17,401 nt of DNA from Streptomyces roseochromogenus subsp. oscitans DS 12.976 (GTDB taxonomy: Bacteria > Actinomycetota > Actinomycetes > Streptomycetales > Streptomycetaceae). The position numbers and the translations under genes were made by a program. The notes beneath the pieces were generated by a model that ran no database searches, was not told the DNA's origin, and saw nothing but the letters and a program-made list of their open reading frames with translations. This document shows positions 1 to 6,863 of the stretch, piece after piece (position 1 is the first letter of the stretch; the number at the start of each line of letters is the position of its first letter). Where the stretch lies: NCBI RefSeq assembly GCF_000497445.1, contig NZ_CM002285.1, positions 6,516,331 to 6,533,731 on the forward strand. The letters run 5' to 3'.

Positions 1-1073
1 TGCTGTCGGCGCGGGTGAGCCTGGTGGCGGTGCCGTGCAACCTGCTGGCCGAGGTGGCGGTCGCACCGGCCACGGTACTGGGGTTCGCGGCGCTCGTGGT
101 GGCACCGGTGGCCATGACCCTGGCCAAGGCGCTGGCCTGGTGCGCGGGTTGGCCGACCGGGTGGATCGCCGCAGTGGCCCGGACGGGGGCGGCGCTGCCC
201 GGCGCGGGGGTGGCATGGCCGGGCAGCTGGCCGGGGGCGCTGGCGCTCGCGGCGGTCACCGTGGCTGTCGTCCTGGCCGGCCGGCGGCTGGCGCGGCACC
301 CGTGGTGGTCCGGATTGCTCGGGGTGCTGCTTCTGCTGGTGGTGGTGCGGCCGGCGCCGCTGACCCGGGTGATCACGGGCTGGCCGCCGCCGGGCTGGCG
401 GTTCGCGATGTGCGATGTCGGGCAGGGCGACGCGACCGTACTGGCGACGGGCGCGGGAGCCGGGGTGGTCGTGGACGCGGGACCCGATCCGGATCTGGTC
501 GACCACTGTCTGCGACAGCTGGGGATCACGCGTGTCCCGCTCCTCGTCCTGACTCATTTCCACGCCGACCATGTGGCGGGACTGCCCGGTGTCCTACGGG
601 GCCGCTCGGTGGCCGCGATCGAGACCACGGGCTTCGAGGAACCCGCCGACCAGGCCGCGTTCGTCAGAAGGGAGGCGGCGGCACGGCACATCCCGGTCAC
701 GCGGGCCGTGGCGGGAGAGGAACGGCGCACCGGACCGGTCTCCTGGCGGGTCCTGTGGCCTCCGCCGGGCGCCATGCCGCCCTCGGACCCTGAGGCCCCG
801 GCATGGCCGGGCCCGGTGCCTGCGCCGGTGCCGGTGCCGGAGGATCCGAACGACGCCAGTGTCGCGATGCTGGTCCGCTCGGGCGGGCTGCGGCTGCTGT
901 TGCTGGGCGATCTCGAACCGCCGGCCCAGCAGGCGTTGGTGCGGTCACCGGAGGCGGCCGAGCTGGCCGGTGTAGACGTAATGAAGGTGGCCCATCACGG
1001 ATCTGCCTTACTCTTTGAGAACGCTAAGGCGGACGGCCGGGAGGGGAAACATGGCCTCACTGATGGCAGTTGA
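1..1073 (+). CDS. comEC: ComEC/Rec2 competence protein, 3' part, cut by element insertion
   Basis: The reading frame is open at the left window edge, so the gene starts upstream; the GTG at 15 is not its true start. The visible part holds the end of the membrane competence domain (hydrophobic stretches near residues 15-45 and 75-112, counting from base 15) and then a metallo-beta-lactamase-like domain. That domain shows CDVGQGDA at 133-140 and the metal motif THFHADH at 180-186, and ends at KVAHHGSA at about 324-331. ComEC is the inner-membrane DNA uptake channel, and its lactamase-like domain is thought to process DNA. Immediately after HHGSA the family sequence stops and is replaced by 21 residues with no family resemblance (LLFENAKADG...), which end 23 bases inside the integrase gene. 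The C-terminal end of the lactamase domain is therefore missing and the protein is probably inactive. The new tail includes a rare TTA codon at 1008-1010. Confidence 0.9.
   Translation, partial: LSARVSLVAVPCNLLAEVAVAPATVLGFAALVVAPVAMTLAKALAWCAGWPTGWIAAVARTGAALPGAGVAWPGSWPGALALAAVTVAVVLAGRRLARHPWWSGLLGVLLLLVVVRPAPLTRVITGWPPPGWRFAMCDVGQGDATVLATGAGAGVVVDAGPDPDLVDHCLRQLGITRVPLLVLTHFHADHVAGLPGVLRGRSVAAIETTGFEEPADQAAFVRREAAARHIPVTRAVAGEERRTGPVSWRVLWPPPGAMPPSDPEAPAWPGPVPAPVPVPEDPNDASVAMLVRSGGLRLLLLGDLEPPAQQALVRSPEAAELAGVDVMKVAHHGSALLFENAKADGREGKHGLTDGS
970..1020. other. attL: left junction of the integrated element
   Basis: ComEC family identity runs through the HHGSA codons (to about 1007), after which the frame encodes unrelated residues. 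The large serine integrase starts at 1051, the usual position for a phage or ICE integrase next to its attP. Base composition and codon use also shift here (GTA, GTA, CAT, TCT, TTA). The crossover dinucleotide cannot be fixed without the intact comEC or attR, because attB and attP may share a few bases around 985-1007. The identification of a junction is firm; its exact limits are approximate. Confidence 0.75.
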
Positions 1074-2739
1074 AGCCACGCAGGACCAGACAGTCACCAG
1101 GACAGCGCGCGAGTACCTGCGAGTGTCCAAGGGCAAGGGACGCACAGCGCGCAGCATCCGGGACCAGCACACCGACAACCTGGAGGCAGAGCAGGAATAC
1201 GGGCCCTGGACCTGGGGCGAGCCTTTCCAAGACACTGGCTCGGCATCGAAGTTCGCCAGGAAGAGCCGCGACGACTTCGAGAGGCTCGTGGCTGACCTGG
1301 GCACCGGCGAGTTCGGGGTGCCCGGGGACGTGCTGGTGCTCTGGGAGATCTCCCGCCTCGCTCGCGAGACCGGCCGCGGCGTAGAGATCGTCGACCGGTG
1401 CGAAGAGCAGGGCTACCTGATCCACATCACCAGCCACGAGCGGACGTACAACCCGCGGAACTACAACGATCGGCACGAGCTGATCACCGGCATTGCTGAT
1501 GCCGAACGGGAGGCGCGCCGCCTGTCCAAGCGGACCCTTCGCGGGCTGAACTCCGCTGCACGCGAAGGCCGTCCGCAGGGCCAGGTGCCGTTCGGGTACG
1601 CCCGTGACTACGAGGTCATCGATCGCCGGCCGCGCCCCGTCGCCCAGCACCCGCATGAGGTCGAGGGGCCGCTCGTGGCAGAACTGTTCGTCCGGGTGGC
1701 CGGTGCTCAGGACAACCGGCTCGGCGACGAGAAAGTGCCGCTGCTGTATTCGCGCCCCGCCAAGGCCGGTGACCAGCCGCTGCCGGAGACGATCTACGCC
1801 ATCGCCAAGGAGTGGGAGGAGCGAGGCATTGTCAGCCGGGACCGTGTCGTCGACGGCGAGCACGTTCCGGGGATCCCGTTCAGTCCGCAGAATCTGCGCT
1901 CGATGCTGCTTCGCCCCGCGTACGCGGGCCTGCGCAAGCACAATGGCACGATCGTCCGCGAGCAGTGGAAGGGCTACACGCCGATCATCTCCCGTCCGCT
2001 GTTCGATCGCGTCCAGCAGATCCTCGCCGACCCATCCCGCCGCAAGTACACCGGGGAGCACATCAGGCACGTGCTGTCGATGACCATGCGGTGCGGGGTC
2101 TGCCGCCGTCCGATGGCGGTCATGGCCCGCAACAAGAACGGCAAGAAGGCTGCGATCGGCTACCAGGGTCATCCGTGCGGGCACGTGTGGATCCCGAAGG
2201 AGGACACGGACCACCTCATCATCGGCGAGCTCGACCGCTTCGACCCGGAGACCGGCGAGCGGCTTCCGCCGAAGCTCGGCGTGATCCTGACATGGCTGGC
2301 GAACCCGGACCGCCACACGGCGCTGCGCCACCGCCCCGATGATGACGCGAAGACGAAGAGGATGCGCACCGAACTAGAACAGCTCAACAGGGAGCTGCGC
2401 CTGCTGAAGGACGCGCCCAAGCCCGCGACAGCCCTTGCCAGGATCGAACGCACCAAGGACATCGAGGAGTACGAGCAGCGCGTCGCCCAGGTGGAGGCGA
2501 AGCTGAGCAAGCTCACCACGCCAGCACCACTCGCCGCGCTCCTGCCGGACGAGCCCATCACCGATGTCGTGCGCTGGTGGCAGCAGACTGGCGTCGAGAA
2601 GCAGCGGGCCATCGCGGCGGCGCTTCTGACGCCCGGCATGCTGGGCGAGGTGCGCATCATGCCGTCGCCGGTCAAGAGGAACTCCGTCCCGGTAGCCGAG
2701 CGGATCGCCTGGCACCGGGAAGAGTCCGGCGTCGACTGA
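1051..2739 (+). CDS. int: Large serine recombinase (phage/ICE integrase)
   Basis: This protein of 562 residues is the right size for a large serine integrase, which recombines attP with attB through a 5' phosphoserine intermediate. The N-terminal resolvase fold has the YLRVS motif, with catalytic Ser26, and the downstream Arg-rich segment including EISRLARE. A recombinase domain follows (about 180-300). A zinc ribbon has C348 and C351, then H374, C376 and H378 as possible remaining ligands. A coiled-coil arm at about 435-495 is the segment that controls synapsis and directionality in this class. The ATG at 1051 is chosen because GGGAGGGG lies just upstream at 1039-1046; an in-frame TTG at 1015 has no such site. 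The start lies inside the last 23 bases of the disrupted comEC frame, so host readthrough could reach it. No recombination directionality factor is recognised in the window. Confidence 0.96.
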   Translation: MASLMAVEATQDQTVTRTAREYLRVSKGKGRTARSIRDQHTDNLEAEQEYGPWTWGEPFQDTGSASKFARKSRDDFERLVADLGTGEFGVPGDVLVLWEISRLARETGRGVEIVDRCEEQGYLIHITSHERTYNPRNYNDRHELITGIADAEREARRLSKRTLRGLNSAAREGRPQGQVPFGYARDYEVIDRRPRPVAQHPHEVEGPLVAELFVRVAGAQDNRLGDEKVPLLYSRPAKAGDQPLPETIYAIAKEWEERGIVSRDRVVDGEHVPGIPFSPQNLRSMLLRPAYAGLRKHNGTIVREQWKGYTPIISRPLFDRVQQILADPSRRKYTGEHIRHVLSMTMRCGVCRRPMAVMARNKNGKKAAIGYQGHPCGHVWIPKEDTDHLIIGELDRFDPETGERLPPKLGVILTWLANPDRHTALRHRPDDDAKTKRMRTELEQLNRELRLLKDAPKPATALARIERTKDIEEYEQRVAQVEAKLSKLTTPAPLAALLPDEPITDVVRWWQQTGVEKQRAIAAALLTPGMLGEVRIMPSPVKRNSVPVAERIAWHREESGVD

Positions 2740-2746
2740 CGGGAGG

Positions 2747-3565
2747 TCACGCGGCTCGGCTGAGGGGTGCCCCCCTGCTAGGGGGTCTGTCGGGGGATCC
2801 GGGCCCCGAGGCGTGCCTTGGCGGCAGGGCACGGCCGGTATGCCCCGGAGGGGCCGAACCGTTTCTGCGGATGTGGCAGCCGCCTTGCGGGGCGCCTCGG
2901 TGGCTATGCGTGGCAGCAATCGCTGGACTGTGGCTCGTCTGCGCGGTCTCAGACGGTGCTGGCGCGTCCGGACTCCGTTCTCCGATCGTGTGCGGCAGAG
3001 CCGACTGGGCCGCAACGCTGGTCGGGCTGGCGTCGTGCGTCAGCAGGTAGGGGCCGGGCGATGGCATGTGAGTGGCAGTCGCTGCGATGGTTGGCGCCGG
3101 CGCCGGTGGCTGACCGGTGGCGTCGCTGCTCCACGGCTGGGCGGTCACCAGAGTGACGGCTGTCACGGCGGTGGACGTGAGAGAGGTTCTGCTCTGCCGC
3201 AGGACGCGGCATGCTGCCGGGCTGAGCGTTGCCGGGGCGGCGACGGCTCCCCCGATGTAGAGGTCGAGGTGCCCCTTGTGGCGGACGGGCGCTTGGCCGC
3301 CTGGTGGGCCGTTAGATACTCCAGGGGCGGTGCCGTTGACGGCAGCCGCCTGGAGTCGGGGTTGGCTGTCGTCTTCTTCGTCGTACTCGTCGCCGTCGGC
3401 GATCAGTTGTCTCAGAAATGTCACTCGGGCTCGCTGGGCGCGCATCTGCCGGTCGACCCAGGTGATCTGTCGCCTCAGCTCGGTTATCTCTCCGAGCAGG
3501 CGCCGCAAGAACAGACCCCCATAGATGATGACGCCGAGCGCACCCGCGACGATGACTCCTGTCAT
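2747..3565 (-). CDS. Putative membrane-anchored protein, function unknown
   Basis: This is a minus-strand gene of 272 residues convergent with the integrase, with 7 bases between stop codons. The N-terminus is convincing: one membrane segment (about residues 3-19, GVIVAGALGVIIYGG), then a charged heptad-like stretch (about 24-55) with an acidic patch DEYDEEDD. The rest is low-complexity and rich in Ala, Pro, Ser, Thr and His with no domain I recognise. The ATG at 3565 is chosen because AGGGG (minus strand) lies six bases upstream; the same frame is open further up to 3652. The topology would place a short N-terminus outside and the coiled coil inside. Lying beside the repressor and expressed away from the early operon, it is placed like a lysogeny-expressed accessory gene, for example superinfection exclusion, but that is only positional inference. 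The C-terminal third has weak coding character and may be decayed. Confidence 0.5.
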   Translation of the reverse strand: MTGVIVAGALGVIIYGGLFLRRLLGEITELRRQITWVDRQMRAQRARVTFLRQLIADGDEYDEEDDSQPRLQAAAVNGTAPGVSNGPPGGQAPVRHKGHLDLYIGGAVAAPATLSPAACRVLRQSRTSLTSTAVTAVTLVTAQPWSSDATGQPPAPAPTIAATATHMPSPGPYLLTHDASPTSVAAQSALPHTIGERSPDAPAPSETAQTSHSPAIAATHSHRGAPQGGCHIRRNGSAPPGHTGRALPPRHASGPGSPDRPPSRGAPLSRAA

Positions 3566-3713
3566 GTGCATCCCCTGTTGCGTGTGCGTCGGGTCCCGTG
3601 CAACGCCTGGTGCGGCATATGCACGGGACTCGCATCGTGCGTCAGGAGTCACACCCCGTCACGCATATATGCATGGAACGTGACTGAAACGTTATGTGTG
3701 TTCGGTGGCCGAA
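3566..3713. promoter_or_regulatory. Intergenic region with two AT-centred palindromes
   Basis: These 148 bases upstream of the minus-strand membrane gene are AT-richer than their surroundings. They contain GCATATGC at 3615-3622 and GCATATATGC at 3663-3672, both perfect palindromes 48 bases apart. They could be binding sites controlling the minus-strand gene. No good promoter hexamer pair was found. Confidence 0.35.
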
Positions 3714-4226
3714 CTATCCGGCATGGCGAGGACGTTGGGGATCCCTCGCTGTCCAGGTCCTCCGTTTCCTGACCGTCTCGTAGTCGGCGGCCATCTCTCG
3801 GAGAACGTCGGCCCGGTCCTCCGGGTCCACGTCTTCAAGTGCGGCGTCGATCATCCGTCGCACGTGCGGAGGTGCCGCGCGAAGCGCTGGCGGCATCTCC
3901 GAGGGCTGCTCGCCCTGGGCTGAGACCTGAGCCTCCTGGCGCTCCACTTCGCGCAGGATGGCGGCGGCGTCCTTGCGGCCGACCTCTTCCAGGCGGTCGG
4001 GGGTCACCCCGACCGTGAAGGCCATCGCGGCGAGGACGGGCGCCTTCACCTTCACCGGCTTGCGGTCCCGGCCGCGGTAGCCGGCCTCCATTTGTCGCCA
4101 GCTGGAGCCTGAGTACTTCGTGGTCATCCGGGCGGCTGCATGCTCGGGGCTCCAGCCGCGTGCTTCCCGGGCGATGCGGATGAGGGTCGCCTCGGGGGGC
4201 GGCCCGGTGCTGTCTTCTGTATCCAT
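3714..4226 (-). CDS. XRE-like helix-turn-helix transcriptional repressor
   Basis: This protein of 170 residues has an N-terminal helix-turn-helix at about 14-50 (LIRIAREARGWSPEHAAARM, then a recognition-helix stretch ending WRQMEAGYRG). An alpha-helical region at about 60-95 and a Glu/Arg-rich C-terminal half (about 90-150) probably serve dimerisation. It is transcribed away from a second HTH gene at 4378, the classical arrangement of a CI-type repressor facing a Cro-type gene, so it is the best candidate for the maintenance regulator of the integrated state. The ATG at 4226 is preferred over the one at 4232 because GAGGGGGA is six bases upstream of the former and almost touches the latter. 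There is no LexA-like autoprotease motif or Ser/Lys dyad visible, so induction would not be by RecA-stimulated self-cleavage. Its likely operators are the repeats in 4227-4377 and 16940-16997. Confidence 0.8.
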   Translation of the reverse strand: MDTEDSTGPPPEATLIRIAREARGWSPEHAAARMTTKYSGSSWRQMEAGYRGRDRKPVKVKAPVLAAMAFTVGVTPDRLEEVGRKDAAAILREVERQEAQVSAQGEQPSEMPPALRAAPPHVRRMIDAALEDVDPEDRADVLREMAADYETVRKRRTWTARDPQRPRHAG

Positions 4227-4247
4227 CTTCATTCCCCCTCGCGGTCA

Positions 4248-4267
4248 CTCGTACTTTCTCGAACTTT
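4248..4267 (+). repeat. Tandem 10-bp direct repeat, candidate operator
   Basis: CTCGTACTTT at 4248-4257 is followed directly by CTCGAACTTT at 4258-4267 (9 of 10 identical). The 10-base period places the two copies on the same face of the helix. The CTCGT core matches half-sites seen at 16978-16993. It lies about 22 bases upstream of the repressor start, suggesting autoregulation. Confidence 0.5.
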
Positions 4268-4328
4268 ATTGACGTTCGCCAGCTGACGCGAGCGCGTCCA
4301 TCACCCCTTCACACGCTTCATCCAAATC

Positions 4329-4346
4329 CACGAGAAATCACTTGTG
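4329..4346. promoter_or_regulatory. Dyad operator, copy 1
   Basis: CACGAG-N6-CTTGTG is an imperfect inverted repeat (half-sites match in 5 of 6 positions). It overlaps the candidate -35 of the Cro-like gene. The same 18 bases recur with one difference at 16956-16973. Confidence 0.6.
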
Positions 4347-4370
4347 AAAAATGGTGACGGGTCGTACGGT
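4342..4370 (+). promoter_or_regulatory. Candidate promoter for the leaderless HTH gene
   Basis: TTGTGA (4342-4347) and TACGGT (4365-4370) are separated by 17 bases. The predicted start of transcription falls at about 4377-4378, which is the A of the ATG at 4378, so the message would be leaderless. The hexamers are each only partial matches to consensus. Confidence 0.45.
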
Positions 4371-4377
4371 CGTCAAC

Positions 4378-4608
4378 ATGAACGAAGACCCGAGAGCCTT
4401 CCGCCGTCGGCGGATCGAGGCCGGTCTGAGCCAGACCGACCTCGCTGAGAAGGCCGGGGTCAGCAAGAGCCACCTGTCGGACGTCGAGAACGGCCGCGCC
4501 GGGTTCAGCCCCAAGAACCTCAAGGCGATTGCCGAGGCCCTCGGCTGCGAGATCCGTGACCTGCTGCACCCCGAGCCCGCCGCCTCGACGTCGATGAGCG
4601 CTGCCTGA
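4378..4608 (+). CDS. Small XRE-family HTH regulator (Cro-like)
   Basis: This protein of 76 residues is almost entirely one XRE helix-turn-helix domain (LSQTDLAEKAGVSKSHLSDV at about 17-36, then ENGRAGFSPKNLKAIAEALG), with a short Ala/Ser tail. It faces the repressor across a shared control region, as Cro-type genes do, and heads the rightward genes. The ATG at 4378 is chosen over the in-frame ATG at 4351 because the domain begins here and a -10-like TACGGT ends seven bases upstream, implying a leaderless transcript; neither ATG has a ribosome-binding site. The stop overlaps the start of the next ORF (TGATG), so the two are translationally coupled. It could act as an antirepressor, or as an activator of the early operon. 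Confidence 0.85.
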   Translation: MNEDPRAFRRRRIEAGLSQTDLAEKAGVSKSHLSDVENGRAGFSPKNLKAIAEALGCEIRDLLHPEPAASTSMSAA

Positions 4609-4790
4609 TGAGCGTCCTGACGATTCAGCCCGGCGAGTCGGTCGACGACTTCATCAGCCGGATCGCGAACACCGCACCTGAGCCGTCATCGCGCCTGCTT
4701 GACCGCGTGCGCACGCTCCTCGCCATCGAGGAACCGGCCGTCACTCCGCTGTGCGCGGCACCGTCGCAGATCACCCGTGCAGCTGCCTGA
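4608..4790 (+). CDS. Small hypothetical protein coupled to the Cro-like gene
   Basis: This protein of 60 residues starts on an ATG that shares one base with the stop of the HTH gene. It has an acidic N-terminus (GESVDDFISRIAN) and a predicted helix SSRLLDRVRTLLAIEE, with no recognised domain. The coupling suggests it acts with the HTH regulator, for example as a partner protein. A strong hairpin follows eight bases after its stop, so these two genes may form their own short transcript. Confidence 0.6.
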   Translation: MSVLTIQPGESVDDFISRIANTAPEPSSRLLDRVRTLLAIEEPAVTPLCAAPSQITRAAA

Positions 4791-4797
4791 ACGCACT

Positions 4798-4827
4798 GAG
4801 GGCCCGCCGTGCACCCGGCGAGCCCTC
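4798..4827 (+). terminator. Strong hairpin (terminator or attenuator)
   Basis: The left arm is GAGGGC, one unpaired base, then CGCCG; the loop is TGCACC; the right arm is CGGCG, one unpaired base, then GCCCTC. This gives eleven pairs with a single internal mismatch. There is no T tract, which is usual for actinobacterial terminators. It sits between the regulatory pair and the long operon that starts at 4869. Confidence 0.6.
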
Positions 4828-4868
4828 GGCCCACCATCCATCACCTGAAGCGAACTGAGGTGGACCCG

Positions 4869-5093
4869 ATGCAGACCAGCATCGCACACACCGATCTGCT
4901 CGGCTCCCGGCCGACGTTCATTCCCCCGCTCGGCATCGCCCGCACCATGGCACGCCAGGCGCTCGACCAGGCAAACGCCCTCGACCTGACCACCGTCAAC
5001 TCCTTCACGGTGGCGCGCGAGTTCGGCGGCGTCTGTGAGCCCCTGCGGCAGGTCCTGGACGCCCTTGACGCGCAGGACGGGCGCCATGCCTGA
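4869..5093 (+). CDS. Small hypothetical protein
   Basis: This protein of 74 residues has no domain I recognise. The ATG at 4869 is chosen because AGGTGG lies at 4858-4863; an ATG upstream at 4809 falls inside the hairpin and is rejected. The sequence is mostly helical (ARTMARQALDQANALDL; CEPLRQVLDALDAQ) and slightly acidic. It overlaps the next gene by 8 bases and is the first gene after the 4798-4827 hairpin. Confidence 0.65.
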   Translation: MQTSIAHTDLLGSRPTFIPPLGIARTMARQALDQANALDLTTVNSFTVAREFGGVCEPLRQVLDALDAQDGRHA

Positions 5094-5391
5094 GCCGCTC
5101 ACCGACGAGTACCTGCGGGAGACGCAGCAGATCATCTCCGCCGTCCCGGCGGGCCCGTGGGATCCGATCCCCAACGACTACGGCACACCGGACGCGGTGG
5201 GCCCCATCTCCTTCCTGGAGACCGCCTCCGACGAGTACCAGATGCCCGTCATCGCGTTCGTCGGCCACGCCCGAGAGGCACTGCCCCGCTACGTCGGCGA
5301 GGTGTCCCGGCAGCGCGCCCAGATTCGAGCGCTGGAGCACCGCGTGCGCCAGCTGGAGCAGCCGAAGGACGGTGACCGTCGTGACTGCTGA
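5086..5391 (+). CDS. Hypothetical protein with C-terminal coiled coil
   Basis: This protein of 101 residues starts at an ATG that overlaps the previous gene by 8 bases. The N-terminal half has no recognised domain; the C-terminal 30 residues form a Glu/Arg/Gln-rich heptad helix (SRQRAQIRALEHRVRQLEQ) likely to oligomerise. Its end overlaps the next gene, which points to translational coupling. Function unknown; small proteins of this kind are common in actinophage early regions. Confidence 0.7.
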   Translation: MPEPLTDEYLRETQQIISAVPAGPWDPIPNDYGTPDAVGPISFLETASDEYQMPVIAFVGHAREALPRYVGEVSRQRAQIRALEHRVRQLEQPKDGDRRDC

Positions 5392-6031
5392 GCCCCTCGG
5401 CCCGCTCGCCCTGGCCCGCATCCGCACCAGCGTGAAGCGCAACCCGGACCACCCAGCCGCGCGGACCATTCAGCTGCTGCTCGACGAGATCGACCGACTC
5501 AAGTCGCCTGTGGCACTCGCCGAGTGGCACCCCGATGCTGAGTGCCCGCTGACCCGCCGACAGCTGGAGATCCTCGCCCGGACCGCCAACGGCGAGACCT
5601 GCGAACAGATCGGCCCGCAGATCGGCATCGACCCCAAGTCCGTGCGCAAGCACCGGCAGGCCATCATGCGGCGGCTCAGCGTGAGGTCGACGCCGTCGGC
5701 GGTCGCCGTCTGTCTCGTGAACGGCTGGATCCCGGACGGCGTGCTCCACCTCCCCAGGCACCAGCGCCGCATGTCGACCGTCGTAGCCCGCAACACCTAC
5801 CGGGAACGCGCGGCAGTGCTGCGGCAGACGCCCGGCGAGTGGGGCACGGTCGCCGTCTACGACAGCGGCGCGACAGCCCGGCAGAGCGCCTACCGGCTGC
5901 GCACCGGTGCCTTCGTGGCCTTCCGCCCGGCCGGTAAGTGGGAGGCCGAGGCCTTCACCAGCGACGGCGTCCATGGCGTCCGAGCCCGCTTCACCGGCAC
6001 CCCCACCACCATCGAAAGGCAAGCATCGTGA
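5372..6031 (+). CDS. LuxR-type HTH DNA-binding protein
   Basis: This protein has 219 residues. Residues 58-112 look like a LuxR/GerE-type helix-turn-helix: CPLTRRQLEILARTANGETC, then the recognition segment DPKSVRKHRQAIMRRLSV, preceding a STPSAV cap typical of the family. No receiver or ligand-binding domain precedes it, only about 45 helical residues. The C-terminal part (about 142-205) has a compact RERAAVLRQTPGEW...AFRPAGKWEA unit with no function known to me. It is likely a transcription factor of the element. The start is uncertain: the GTG at 5372 overlaps the previous gene by 20 bases, while the GTG at 5381 has a better-spaced GGTGA. The stop overlaps the next start (GTGA). Confidence 0.8.
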   Translation: MTVVTAEPLGPLALARIRTSVKRNPDHPAARTIQLLLDEIDRLKSPVALAEWHPDAECPLTRRQLEILARTANGETCEQIGPQIGIDPKSVRKHRQAIMRRLSVRSTPSAVAVCLVNGWIPDGVLHLPRHQRRMSTVVARNTYRERAAVLRQTPGEWGTVAVYDSGATARQSAYRLRTGAFVAFRPAGKWEAEAFTSDGVHGVRARFTGTPTTIERQAS

Positions 6032-6393
6032 GCGCCCACACGCTCGACTACCGGGGCACAGTCGTGCCCGAAGAAGACCCGGTCTGGGAGCAGGTGCGTG
6101 CCCAGCTGATCTCCCTGGCCGAGCAGTACCCCGTCGGCCTCCGCGTCGTCCACGCCTGCGGCCGACAGGGCACCGTCACCCTCGACCAGGCCGAGCACGT
6201 CCCCGGCCTCTTCAACGGCAAGCCGGCCGCCGTCTGCCTGACCGGCGAGTGGCGCGAGCCGATGGTGTTCGCGCACTGGGAGAACGAAGCCGAGCTGACC
6301 TGGGGCGTCTGGGTGCCGGTCGCGAGCATCCGGCGCGGCACCGCTCCGGTCGCTAACCGGCCCGGCAACAAGTCCCGGATCGGCGGCCGCTGA
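6028..6393 (+). CDS. Hypothetical protein
   Basis: This protein of 121 residues starts at a GTG sharing GTGA with the previous stop and has AAAGG at 6015-6019. It is a mixed alpha/beta sequence with a single Cys and several Trp, and no recognised domain. Segments such as GRQGTVTLDQAEHVPGLFNG and WENEAELTWGVWVPVASIRR alternate hydrophobic and polar residues, suggesting a beta-rich small domain. It is coupled at both ends to neighbours, so it is a genuine member of the early operon. Confidence 0.7.
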   Translation: MSAHTLDYRGTVVPEEDPVWEQVRAQLISLAEQYPVGLRVVHACGRQGTVTLDQAEHVPGLFNGKPAAVCLTGEWREPMVFAHWENEAELTWGVWVPVASIRRGTAPVANRPGNKSRIGGR

Positions 6394-6863
6394 TGCGCTA
6401 CGCCACCATCACCCCCGACGGCGAACTCGCCCACCACGACGACGAGCCCGACTGGCACGCGCTCGTCGGACCCGAGAACAAGGCGCGCGTCAGCCTGCGC
6501 GGCTTGGCGGTCACCGGCTGGGTCAACGACGTTGGCTTGCTCCTCCCGGAGCGGTACCCGCGCAACGTCATCGGATCGTGCGTGCTCGCCTCCCTCGGTG
6601 CCGCCGTGCAGCCGTACGCCGGGACGATCGTCCTCACCGGCTGGAACCCGGACAACACGCCTCGGGGCTTGCTGGAGATCGAACCGCTGCCGCAGCCCGT
6701 ACACCACCTCGACACCGTGCACGGCGACGTCCTCAAGGCCCTCGCCGGGCAGACCCCGCGCGAGCTGTCGCCCAGCTGGGCTGAGTCGATGCGCGAGGTC
6801 GCCGAGCACGTCCGGACGGCGCCCGCCCCGTCGCTCACGCTGCGGCCGGTGAGGCTGTCGTGA
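6393..6863 (+). CDS. Hypothetical protein
   Basis: This protein of 156 residues starts at an ATG overlapping the previous stop by one base. Its N-terminus (MRYATITPDGELAHHDDEPD) and following residues give a single compact alpha/beta domain to about residue 110, followed by a helical tail. I do not recognise the family with confidence; its layout is vaguely like the small DUF3846-type phage proteins, but I would not assign it. It precedes the exonuclease with a GTGA overlap, so it is probably expressed with the recombination module. Confidence 0.7.
   Translation: MRYATITPDGELAHHDDEPDWHALVGPENKARVSLRGLAVTGWVNDVGLLLPERYPRNVIGSCVLASLGAAVQPYAGTIVLTGWNPDNTPRGLLEIEPLPQPVHHLDTVHGDVLKALAGQTPRELSPSWAESMREVAEHVRTAPAPSLTLRPVRLS

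Larger units (their letters stand above)
4227..4377. promoter_or_regulatory. Divergent control region between the two HTH genes
   Basis: This 151-base spacer holds the promoters of the minus-strand repressor and the plus-strand Cro-like gene. It contains a tandem pair of 10-base repeats (4248-4267), an 18-base dyad (4329-4346) and a plausible plus-strand promoter (4342-4370). It is the natural site for a lysogeny switch. The minus-strand promoter could not be assigned with confidence. Confidence 0.7.

Noticed and set aside
1015..1050. In-frame TTG start for the integrase at 1015.
   Set aside because: It lies against the attL junction with no ribosome-binding site, while the ATG at 1051 has GGGAGGGG at the right distance and puts the catalytic Ser at a normal position.
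1057..2331. A 424-codon minus-strand open frame under the integrase.
   Set aside because: It is the mirror of a strongly supported recombinase gene; high GC makes long antisense frames common here.
2771..2785. CCCCC-TGCTA-GGGGG hairpin just after the integrase.
   Set aside because: Only five pairs and inside the end of the minus-strand frame; too weak to call a terminator.
2813..3772. A 319-codon plus-strand open frame across the membrane gene and part of the repressor.
   Set aside because: Arg/Gly-rich with no domain character, and it overlaps the well-supported minus-strand N-terminus and repressor.
4378..4790. Toxin-antitoxin pair formed by the HTH gene and its coupled 60-residue ORF.
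   Set aside because: The second protein matches no toxin fold I know, and the divergent repressor context fits a lysogeny switch better.
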